A DNA stretch of 64,000 nt from SIG603 sp963589785 (GTDB lineage Bacteria; Bacillota; Clostridia; Oscillospirales; Acutalibacteraceae). Position 1 is the first letter of the stretch. Every line of letters begins with the position of its first letter. The notes beneath the pieces are model-generated. The model was given only the letters and a program-made list of their open reading frames with translations, had not been told where the DNA came from and searched no databases. Positions 9,113 through 16,356 of this stretch are shown here, piece after piece. Location of the stretch: NCBI GenBank assembly GCA_963589785.1, contig CAVAMJ010000003.1:124001-188000 (forward strand), written 5' to 3'. A program made the position numbers and the translations under genes.

Positions 9113-10411
9113 ATGATCAGAATTAAGAAGGGCGACAGAGCAACCTGTGAGGAATTCATCGCAGAGCTCAAGTCAAGAGTTAAGGATAACGATAAAAAGG
9201 TTGAAGAGAGCGTTTCTGCTATCATTGCCGAGGTTAAGGCAAGAGGCGACGAGGCGGTAAGAGATTTTTCTCTTAAGTTTGACGGCTGGGTACCCGAAAA
9301 GACAGAGCTTTCAAGCGATGACCTTAAGGAATATGTCGAGAAGTGCGACCCTGACTTTATTGCGGCACTTGAGAGAGCGGCGGCTAATATCAGAGATTTC
9401 CACGCAAGACAGAAACAGCAGTCAAGAATTGATACTTATCCCACAGGAGTGATCATGGGTCAGAGAGTCAGAGGACTTCACAGAGTAGGCGTGTATGTCC
9501 CGGGCGGCACTGCAAGCTATCCGTCTTCCGTTCTTATGAATATCATTCCGGCTAAGATTGCGGGCTGTGGCGAGATCATCATGGCTACACCTCCCGGACT
9601 TGGCGGAAAGCTGAATAACGAGGTTCTTGCGGCGGCTTATATCGCCGGAGTAGACAAGGTGTTCCTTATGGGCGGCGCTCAGGCGGTTGCCGCACTTGCA
9701 TTCGGTACTCAGACTGTTCCGAAGGTCGATAAGATAGTAGGTCCCGGAAATATCTTCGTTGCTGTGGCAAAGAAACAGCTTTACGGCACGGTTGATATAG
9801 ATATGATAGCGGGCCCAAGTGAAATTTTGATTATTGCGGACAGCAGTGCAGATCCTAAATATCTCGGCGCTGACCTTATGAGCCAGGCTGAGCACGACAG
9901 AATGGCATCGGCTATTCTCATCACACCTGATGAGGAGCTTGCAAAGAAGACAAGCGATGAAATCGAGCGTCAGATGCAGTATCTTTCAAGAAAAGATATT
10001 ATCCGTGAATCTATCGATAACTTCGGCGCTATCATTGTTTGCGATAATATAAACGAGGCAGTGGACTTTGCAAACGAGCTTGCTCCTGAGCACCTCGAGG
10101 TTTGCTGTGAAAATCCGATGGAGTACATCGGAAAGCTTGATAATGCGGGCTCTGTGTTCCTCGGTCACTATTCACCTGAACCGCTCGGCGATTACTACGC
10201 CGGACCAAACCACGTACTTCCCACAAGTGGAACAGCAAGATTTTTCTCGCCACTTTCTGTCGATAATTTCATCAAGAAATCCAGCTTTATTTATTACACC
10301 AAAGATGAGCTTAATAAAGCGTCTGCGGATATCATCAAGCTTGCAAAGAGCGAGCACCTTACGGCTCATGCTAACTCGATTGAAGTCAGAGTTGAGGACA
10401 TGAACAAGTGA
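9113..10411 (+). CDS. hisD: Histidinol dehydrogenase
   Basis: HisD carries out the last two steps of histidine synthesis, oxidising histidinol to histidine with two NAD and a zinc ion. The 432-residue protein has the expected size and motifs: GVYVPGGTASYPSSVLMN near 124-141, the GPGN loop (KIVGPGNIFVAVAKK), IAGPSEILIIAD, the zinc-site region DLMSQAEHDRMASAIL, and C-terminal AELAPEHLE-like (NELAPEHLEV) and GPNHVLPTSGTARFFSPL. A good AGAGGAAAGG site lies upstream. It is followed 41 bases later by hisC in the same operon. Confidence 0.96.
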   Translation: MIRIKKGDRATCEEFIAELKSRVKDNDKKVEESVSAIIAEVKARGDEAVRDFSLKFDGWVPEKTELSSDDLKEYVEKCDPDFIAALERAAANIRDFHARQKQQSRIDTYPTGVIMGQRVRGLHRVGVYVPGGTASYPSSVLMNIIPAKIAGCGEIIMATPPGLGGKLNNEVLAAAYIAGVDKVFLMGGAQAVAALAFGTQTVPKVDKIVGPGNIFVAVAKKQLYGTVDIDMIAGPSEILIIADSSADPKYLGADLMSQAEHDRMASAILITPDEELAKKTSDEIERQMQYLSRKDIIRESIDNFGAIIVCDNINEAVDFANELAPEHLEVCCENPMEYIGKLDNAGSVFLGHYSPEPLGDYYAGPNHVLPTSGTARFFSPLSVDNFIKKSSFIYYTKDELNKASADIIKLAKSEHLTAHANSIEVRVEDMNK

Positions 10412-10452
10412 TGCACGGCATCAATATGAGTAAGAAGGAATAGGTATAAAGT

Positions 10453-11517
10453 ATGTACGAATTAAACGAGAAGATAAGAGATCTTCGCCCTTACGATCCG
10501 AGCAAGAACGAATACAGCATTAAGCTTGATTCAAACGAGAGCTTTTTGCGTGTTCCTGAGTATGTTTTCGGCGAGGCAATGAGAAAGCTTGAGAGCTTGC
10601 AATATAACCGTTATCCCGATCCGACAGCCGATGCGCTTTGTGCGGCTTACGCAAATTACTATGGACTCGAAAGAGAGAACATTGCCGCCGGCAACGGCTC
10701 TGACGAGCTTATTAATATCATTTGCGGCGGATTTTTGATGTCGGGCGAGAAGTATGCGGTTTTCGCATATGATTTCTCTATGTATAATTTTTACGCTCAT
10801 TTGGCAGGAGCAGAGGCAGTTGTCATTCCTCAGAACTCCGATTTTACCGTTGATACGGATAAGGTCATTTCTGTTTGCCAGAATGAAAAGGTAAGAATGC
10901 TCATCTTCTCAAATCCGTGCAACCCCACTTCAATCGGAATTAACAGAGATGAAGTGAGAAAGATTATCACTTCTCTTCCGGATACCCTCATTGTTCTCGA
11001 TGAAGCATATATGGATTTCTGGGATCAGTCACTTCTCTCTGAAGTTAACGAGTACGATAACCTCATTATCCTCAAGACTCTTTCCAAGGCATTTGGACTT
11101 GCGGGCTTAAGATGCGGCTTTGCTGTGGCTAACAAGCGCCTTACGGATATTATCAAGGCTATCAAATCTCCGTTCAATGTGAACAGCCTCACTCAGGCAT
11201 TCGGTGCGGTGGTTCTTAAGCATAAGGCAGAGAGCCAGTGTGCTTTCCGCCAGATTATTCAGTCAACAGCGGAGCTTCAGGAGGCTTTTGACAAGCTAAG
11301 CGAGAAATACCCCGGTGCAATGACTGTTCTTAAGAGCAACACTAACTTCATCACAATCAAGATGGATAATGCCGCCGATGCTTTCCTTTATCTCAAGGAG
11401 CATGATGTAATCATCAGATACTTCGGTGCATTCATCAGAATTACAGCGGGCAACCGTTCGGAGAACGCTCAGCTGATTAAATTCTTCGAGAATTTTCTTG
11501 AAGAAAACAAGGAGTGA
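10453..11517 (+). CDS. hisC: Histidinol-phosphate aminotransferase
   Basis: A PLP enzyme that transfers an amino group from glutamate to imidazole-acetol phosphate. The 354-residue protein is a class I/II aminotransferase: KLDSNESFLRVP near the N-terminus, the PLP phosphate region GNGSDELINII, the cofactor-contacting FSNPCNPTS and VLDEAYMDF, and the Schiff-base lysine in TLSKAFGLAGLRCGFA (near residue 212). C-terminal ITAGNRSENAQLI is also typical. It lies between hisD and hisB and is almost certainly cotranscribed with them. The context makes the histidine role firmer than for an isolated aminotransferase. Confidence 0.95.
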   Translation: MYELNEKIRDLRPYDPSKNEYSIKLDSNESFLRVPEYVFGEAMRKLESLQYNRYPDPTADALCAAYANYYGLERENIAAGNGSDELINIICGGFLMSGEKYAVFAYDFSMYNFYAHLAGAEAVVIPQNSDFTVDTDKVISVCQNEKVRMLIFSNPCNPTSIGINRDEVRKIITSLPDTLIVLDEAYMDFWDQSLLSEVNEYDNLIILKTLSKAFGLAGLRCGFAVANKRLTDIIKAIKSPFNVNSLTQAFGAVVLKHKAESQCAFRQIIQSTAELQEAFDKLSEKYPGAMTVLKSNTNFITIKMDNAADAFLYLKEHDVIIRYFGAFIRITAGNRSENAQLIKFFENFLEENKE

Positions 11518-11521
11518 TTTC

Positions 11522-12103
11522 ATGGGTAGAACATCTGAAATTACCAGAAACACAAAGGAAACCAAAATTTCTCTCTCGCTTGACATGGACGGCGGCGAGG
11601 TTGATATTTCAACGGGAATAGGCTTTTTTGACCATATGCTCAATGCCTTCGCTCATCACGGCGGATTTGGACTAAAGCTAAAGACTGTCGGCGATCTCGA
11701 GGTCGATTGTCATCACACAATCGAGGATACGGGAATTGTGCTAGGTCAGGCGATCAAAGAGGCACTCGGCGACAGGAGCGGAATCATGCGTTTCGGTTCG
11801 GCTTATGTTCCCATGGACGAGGCACTCGGATTTTGTGCGCTTGATATAAGCGGCAGAGCGTTCCTTGTTTTCAAGGGAGAATTTCCGGAGGAGAGATGCG
11901 GCACTTACGACACCTGCATGACGGAGGAATTTTTCCGTGCAGTTGCCGAGAATGCGGGCATAACGCTTCACATTCACTGTGAGTACGGAAAAAATTCTCA
12001 CCATATGATTGAAGCTATGTACAAAGCGTTTGCTTATGCACTCAAAGCTGGCTCAAGAAGAAATGAAAGCGGCAAGGTCATTTCGACTAAAGGCGTATTA
12101 TGA
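11522..12103 (+). CDS. hisB: Imidazoleglycerol-phosphate dehydratase
   Basis: HisB dehydrates imidazoleglycerol phosphate to imidazole-acetol phosphate using a manganese cluster. The chosen ATG (MGRTSEITRNTKETK) gives 193 residues, the normal monofunctional length, and has an AAGGAG site 8 bases upstream inside the end of hisC. An in-frame ATG 24 bases earlier would overlap hisC and has no better site. Duplicated metal-binding motifs are visible: FFDHMLNAFAHHGGF and DCHHTIEDTGIVLGQ in the first half, and CEYGKNSHHMIEAMYKAFA in the second, with conserved MDEAL. No phosphatase domain is fused. A terminator-like hairpin follows directly. Confidence 0.95.
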   Translation: MGRTSEITRNTKETKISLSLDMDGGEVDISTGIGFFDHMLNAFAHHGGFGLKLKTVGDLEVDCHHTIEDTGIVLGQAIKEALGDRSGIMRFGSAYVPMDEALGFCALDISGRAFLVFKGEFPEERCGTYDTCMTEEFFRAVAENAGITLHIHCEYGKNSHHMIEAMYKAFAYALKAGSRRNESGKVISTKGVL

Positions 12104-12112
12104 TGATATTAA

Positions 12113-12145
12113 CAAGGCAGTGAAAATTTCGGCTGCCTTGTTTTT
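12113..12145 (+). terminator. Intra-operon terminator-like hairpin between hisB and hisA
   Basis: CAAGGCAG (12113-12120) pairs perfectly with CTGCCTTG (12133-12140) and runs straight into TTTTT. It sits in the 57-base gap between hisB and the hisA-hisI gene. It could lower expression of the distal genes or mark an operon boundary; no clear promoter follows it. Confidence 0.65.
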
Positions 12146-12160
12146 CGGAAAGGAAAAAAT

Positions 12161-13222
12161 ATGATTATTCTTCCCGCAATAGATATAAAGGACGGAAACT
12201 GCGTCCGACTTTACAAGGGCGATTATTCTACTGCCGAAAAGGTTGCCGAAGATGCGGTGACAACGGCGAAGGGCTTCGAGCATGACGGTGCGGCATGGAT
12301 GCACATGGTAGACCTTGACGGCGCAAAGGCAAAGAAGCCGATAAACGATGAACTCATTTTGAGGGTCAGAAATAACACCAAGCTGAACATTGAGGTCGGC
12401 GGCGGAATCCGTGACATGGCTTCGATTGAATATTATCTCGAAAGAGGAATAAACAGGGTAATTCTCGGCTCTGCCGCACTGCAGAACCCGGAGCTTGTGA
12501 GAGAGGCTGCGGCAAAATACGGCAAACACATAGCTGTCGGTATAGACGCACTCAATGAAATGGTAGCCGCTGAGGGCTGGGTGGAGAAGTCCACCGTAAA
12601 CTACATAGAAATGGCAAAGCGAATGGAGGATATCGGAGTTAAATATATTATTTTCACCGATATTTCAAAGGACGGAACCTTGTCCGGCCCTAATTTCGAT
12701 CAGCTTCAAAGATTAAACGACGCCGTTTCGTGTAATATCATTGCAAGTGGCGGAGTTAGTAAGCTTGACGATATAATCAAACTTAACGAGCTTGGCTGTT
12801 ACGGTGCTATTGCCGGCAAGGCAATCTATTCAGGCGCACTGAGCCTTGATGATGCCGTTATTTCATCTCAGAAGATTAGCTCCACCGTGCTTAAGAAAAA
12901 CGCCATAGACGAACTCGAGAGATACTTCAAGAAAGCGGAGCTTATTCCCTGTGTCGTTCAGGAGAACTCAACAGGCGAAGTACTCATGCTCGCTTATATG
13001 AACCTTGAGTCGATGAGACGCACTCTTGAAACGGGCTACACTTGGTTTTGGAGCCGTTCTCGTCAGGAGTACTGGAACAAGGGCGCAACCTCGGGACATT
13101 TGCAGAAGGTTATTTCAATCACAAGCGATTGTGATGACGACACGCTTTTAATTAAAGTAGATCAAATCGGAGCGGCTTGTCACACGGGAAGACACAGCTG
13201 TTTCTTCAGAAATATAAAGTAA
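12161..13222 (+). CDS. hisA-hisI: HisA-HisI fusion: ProFAR isomerase plus phosphoribosyl-AMP cyclohydrolase
   Basis: One 353-residue frame encodes two histidine enzymes. Residues 1 to about 236 are the HisA beta-barrel: ILPAIDIKDGNCVRL with catalytic Asp8, MVDLDGAKAKK, VGGGIRDM, WVEKS, and TDISKDGTLSGPNFDQ with the second catalytic Asp, then ASGGVSKLDD. After a short linker, residues of about 243-353 form a complete HisI: IPCVVQENSTGEVLMLAYMN, TWFWSRSRQEYWNKG, the metal-site CDDDTLLIKVDQ, and the zinc ligands in ACHTGRHSC. HisA isomerises ProFAR; HisI opens the purine ring two steps earlier. HisI is commonly fused to HisE or HisF, so a HisA partner is unusual. No frameshift or stop separates the two domains. 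Confidence 0.93.
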   Translation: MIILPAIDIKDGNCVRLYKGDYSTAEKVAEDAVTTAKGFEHDGAAWMHMVDLDGAKAKKPINDELILRVRNNTKLNIEVGGGIRDMASIEYYLERGINRVILGSAALQNPELVREAAAKYGKHIAVGIDALNEMVAAEGWVEKSTVNYIEMAKRMEDIGVKYIIFTDISKDGTLSGPNFDQLQRLNDAVSCNIIASGGVSKLDDIIKLNELGCYGAIAGKAIYSGALSLDDAVISSQKISSTVLKKNAIDELERYFKKAELIPCVVQENSTGEVLMLAYMNLESMRRTLETGYTWFWSRSRQEYWNKGATSGHLQKVISITSDCDDDTLLIKVDQIGAACHTGRHSCFFRNIK

Positions 13223-13232
13223 GGGTGATAAT

Positions 13233-13559
13233 ATGATAGATATTCTTCGTGCGGAATACGAAACCGCAGTAACAAGACGAGAGAAAAAGCAGGAGGGCTC
13301 TTATACCTGCTATCTTTTTGAACAGGGAATTGACAAAATCCTCAAGAAGTGTGGCGAGGAGTGCTCTGAGGTTATCATAGCCGCAAAGAACGGAAAAAAG
13401 GAAGATACCGTCGGTGAGCTTTCCGACCTTATCTATCACCTTGCCGTGCTCATGGCTAACGAGGGAATCAGCGTTGACGACCTCGAGGCAGAATATATCA
13501 AGCGCCACGAAAAAGAAGGCAACCTCAAGACCTTCCATAAGGTGGACAGAAACTCATGA
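13233..13559 (+). CDS. hisE: Phosphoribosyl-ATP diphosphatase
   Basis: HisE removes pyrophosphate from phosphoribosyl-ATP, the second step of histidine synthesis. The 108-residue all-alpha protein has the MazG-like metal motif CGEECSEVIIAAKNG followed by VGELSDLIYHLAVLM, which supply the acidic magnesium ligands. It is a separate gene here, ten bases after the HisA-HisI fusion, whereas many bacteria fuse HisI and HisE. Its stop overlaps the start of the next gene by four bases (ATGA), indicating translational coupling. Confidence 0.93.
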   Translation: MIDILRAEYETAVTRREKKQEGSYTCYLFEQGIDKILKKCGEECSEVIIAAKNGKKEDTVGELSDLIYHLAVLMANEGISVDDLEAEYIKRHEKEGNLKTFHKVDRNS

Positions 13560-14092
13560 TGTTTCCTGTAAAACCAAAACTGCCGTGGGATTATACCAAG
13601 CGTCTCATGGAATTCGTGAAGCCGAACACTAATCTTTTGATTATGAATATCGAGAAAGAGGAATTCACCTTGTCGCTCGATCATGATTTTGCATTCACCG
13701 CAGTCACAGCGTATAAGGATTCCGAATGTGCAAAGCTTCTCGAGAGATACGGCATTTGCGTGAAGGAAGCTGGCACAAAGCTTGATTTTGAAGACGAAAC
13801 CTTTGACCTTGTGCTTAACTACCAGTCGGAGTACGATGCAAACGAAGTGAAAAGGGTGCTAAAAAAGGGCGGTCACTTTATCACGGAGCAAATCGGCGCT
13901 CGTGACATGGAAGAGCTCGAGGGCTTTAAGCCAAAAATCGATGCTTCATATAATCTTGAAAATAAATCGGCAGAACTGAAAAATCTGGGATTTAAAACGG
14001 TTTATACCAATCAGGCATATCCAATTTTAGAAACAGAGTCAAACGAATATAAGCTTCACAGATTTATAATCGTAGCTAAGAAGATGAAATAA
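13556..14092 (+). CDS. Degenerate class I methyltransferase-like protein
   Basis: A 178-residue protein coupled to hisE by an ATGA overlap. The C-terminal two thirds resemble a SAM-dependent methyltransferase: FDLVLNYQSEYDANEVKRVL followed by LKKGGHFITEQIG and a terminal strand region ending HRFIIVAKK. The usual glycine-rich SAM loop (E/DxGxGxG) is missing; the equivalent N-terminal stretch reads NLLIMNIEKEEFTLSL. It may therefore have lost cofactor binding or use a divergent site. A role in histidine metabolism is only suggested by coupling. It ends the operon before a strong terminator. Confidence 0.6.
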   Translation: MMFPVKPKLPWDYTKRLMEFVKPNTNLLIMNIEKEEFTLSLDHDFAFTAVTAYKDSECAKLLERYGICVKEAGTKLDFEDETFDLVLNYQSEYDANEVKRVLKKGGHFITEQIGARDMEELEGFKPKIDASYNLENKSAELKNLGFKTVYTNQAYPILETESNEYKLHRFIIVAKKMK

Positions 14093-14097
14093 TGCGA

Positions 14098-14123
14098 GAG
14101 GACAGTTAAGCTGTCCTCTTTTT
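14098..14123 (+). terminator. Terminator of the his operon
   Basis: GAGGACAG (14098-14105) and CTGTCCTC (14111-14118) form a perfect 8-bp stem with loop TTAAG, followed by TTTTT. It closes the histidine operon. Confidence 0.9.
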
Positions 14124-14183
14124 GCGTTTAACCTGAAAATCATCAGATGAATCGATGTTTGTGCGCTGTGATTTCAGAAATTC

Positions 14184-14212
14184 TTGTAATGAAATACAAA
14201 AGGTGCTAAAAT
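14184..14212 (+). promoter_or_regulatory. Promoter of recJ
   Basis: TTGTAA (14184-14189), 17 bases, TAAAAT (14207-14212), with TG one base before the -10 box (TGCTAAAAT, an extended -10). It lies 40 bases before recJ. Confidence 0.65.
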
Positions 14213-14252
14213 AACGACATATCAAAAGTATTACCTAAACAGAGAGAAATAT

Positions 14253-16292
14253 ATGAACATTAAAAACTGGGAGGTTCTCCCGTTTGATAAGGCACAGGTG
14301 ATTTCGCTTGTAGAGAAGTATCAGCTTCCCTCCGTTCTTGCCATGCTTTTTCAGGTGAGAGGCTTCACACAAAGCGAACAGATAGATGATCTGCTCGGCA
14401 GAACGGAAATTCCCACAGACCCTTTTGAGATAAAGGACATGGACAAGGCTGCCGACAGAATAATGCGTGCGATAGAAAATTTTGAAAAAATTGCGATTTT
14501 CGGTGATTACGATGCCGACGGAGTGACCTCCACCGCAATTTTATATACTTATCTTGAGCAAAACGGCGCAAATGTAATTTGGTATATTCCCAAGCGTGAG
14601 GGCGAGGGATACGGCATGAATATTCAGGCGGTAGATTTTCTGAAGTCGCAGGGGGTCGAGCTTATTGTCACGGTTGATAACGGAATTTCTTCCGTGAATG
14701 AAATTGCCCACGCCAGGGAACTCGGAATTGAAACCGTTGTAACAGACCACCACAGACCGCATGAGGTTTTGCCAGATGCTGTCGCTGTGGTTGACCCATA
14801 CATCGAGGGAAACGAGCACCTTGAATTTCGTGATTATTCGGGTGCGGGAATTGCATTCAAGCTTATTCAGGCGATAGAAACAGAGATAGGCGATCCGGAA
14901 GAGCTACTTGACCAATATGCCGACATAGCATCAATCGGCATCATCGGAGATATTGTTCCGCTTGTCAGCGAGAACAGAAGAATTGTCCGCCGTGGTCTTC
15001 AAAAGCTTGCAAACTCCGACAGAGTGGGTATTCGTGCGCTTATCGAAAAATCCGGAGCGGCAGAGAGAAATCTCACATCAACGGCGGTAGCGTTCACGAT
15101 TGTACCGAGAATAAACGCAACGGGAAGAATGGGAGATTCTGACCGTGCCGTGAGACTTCTCATCACACAGGACGAGGACGAGGCGGCTTCGCTTGCCGAG
15201 CAGATTTGTCTTGATAACACAAACAGAAGAGAGGTCGAGGCGCAAATCACGCAAAGCGTCATTGACTCGATTGAAAATAATGATGAAATAAAGTATTCGA
15301 GAGTTATCGTTGTCGGCGGAGACGGCTGGCATCACGGCGTTGTCGGTATTGTAGCCGCAAGAATTACAGAGCGCTATGGCAAGCCGTGCATGATTATCGC
15401 CGTGAACAACGGCGTTGCAAAGGGTTCGGGCAGAAGTGTCGAAGGCTTCAACCTTTTTGAGGCAATCACCGATTCTAAGGATTTGCTTCAGAAATTCGGC
15501 GGTCATCCCATGGCGGCTGGCATCACGCTTGCACCTGAAAACATTGCCGCTTTCAGAGAGTCTATGAATGCTTACGCAAGACTTCATTATCCCGTTATGC
15601 CGGCACAGACGATAACAATCGATTTGAAGCTTCAGCCGTCGGCACTGACAACCGCAATTCCGCAGAGCATAAGCGTTTTGGAGCCGTTCGGAGCCGCCAA
15701 TCCCGCTCCGCTTTTCGGACTTTACAAGATGAAGCTTGAGAGCATAAATGCACTTGGCGGCGGAAATCATCTTCGTCTCAACCTGACGAGGGGGGATGTC
15801 GGAGTTTCGTGCATGAGATTTTCTATGGACGAAAAAAGCTTCCCGTATGAAATCGGCGATACGCTTGATTTGGCGGTTTCGCTTGAAAATAAAATGTTCC
15901 GTGGTGCCATGAGTCTGACGATACAGGTCAAGGAAATTAAAATTTCGGGACAGGACATGAGCGAGCTTATTTCTTCTTGGAGAATATACGAGAAATTCAA
16001 GCGTGGCGAGGAACTCACCGATGCCGAGAAGGACAATATAAAGCCGACAAGAGAAGACTTCATTCCGTTATATAAATTGATAAGAGTTTCGGGCTGGCGT
16101 GCGGGACTTTGCTCGCTGTTATCGAGAATGCCTACCAGTATGAGCCTTGGAAAATTAAGGCTTTGTCTCGATGTACTAGCTGAGCGCAGACTTATAGCCG
16201 AAGCTGAGTACGGCGAGGCGCTTAGCATAACGGCTTTGCCGACAAGCGGAAAGACCGATTTATTCGAGTCACCTATACTAAAAAGGCTGTGA
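14253..16292 (+). CDS. recJ: Single-stranded-DNA 5'-3' exonuclease RecJ
   Basis: RecJ degrades single-stranded DNA 5' to 3' in recombination and mismatch or base repair. The 679-residue protein shows the DHH phosphoesterase motifs: IFGDYDADGVTSTAIL (residues about 82-97), VTVDNGISS, TDHHRPHEVLPDAVAVVDP, SGAGIAFKL and SIGIIGDIVPL. The DHHA1 domain has SGRSVEGFNLFEAI and KFGGHPMAAGITL, followed by an OB fold (LEPFGAANPAPLFGL onward). After this comes a region of about 120 residues that may be a small winged-helix tail. It is shorter than B. subtilis RecJ. A weak ribosome site (AGAGAGAAA) precedes the ATG. It is followed closely by the (p)ppGpp synthetase gene. Confidence 0.94.
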   Translation: MNIKNWEVLPFDKAQVISLVEKYQLPSVLAMLFQVRGFTQSEQIDDLLGRTEIPTDPFEIKDMDKAADRIMRAIENFEKIAIFGDYDADGVTSTAILYTYLEQNGANVIWYIPKREGEGYGMNIQAVDFLKSQGVELIVTVDNGISSVNEIAHARELGIETVVTDHHRPHEVLPDAVAVVDPYIEGNEHLEFRDYSGAGIAFKLIQAIETEIGDPEELLDQYADIASIGIIGDIVPLVSENRRIVRRGLQKLANSDRVGIRALIEKSGAAERNLTSTAVAFTIVPRINATGRMGDSDRAVRLLITQDEDEAASLAEQICLDNTNRREVEAQITQSVIDSIENNDEIKYSRVIVVGGDGWHHGVVGIVAARITERYGKPCMIIAVNNGVAKGSGRSVEGFNLFEAITDSKDLLQKFGGHPMAAGITLAPENIAAFRESMNAYARLHYPVMPAQTITIDLKLQPSALTTAIPQSISVLEPFGAANPAPLFGLYKMKLESINALGGGNHLRLNLTRGDVGVSCMRFSMDEKSFPYEIGDTLDLAVSLENKMFRGAMSLTIQVKEIKISGQDMSELISSWRIYEKFKRGEELTDAEKDNIKPTREDFIPLYKLIRVSGWRAGLCSLLSRMPTSMSLGKLRLCLDVLAERRLIAEAEYGEALSITALPTSGKTDLFESPILKRL

Positions 16293-16356
16293 AAAGCTTT
16301 TTCATATACTTTTGTAAAGCACAGTTGTCCGTTACAAGAAAGAAGGGGTGTAATGT

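Noticed and set aside
15078..15770. 230-residue antisense frame opposite recJ
   Set aside because: Cys/Arg-rich translation with no motif, lying fully within the conserved DHH exonuclease.
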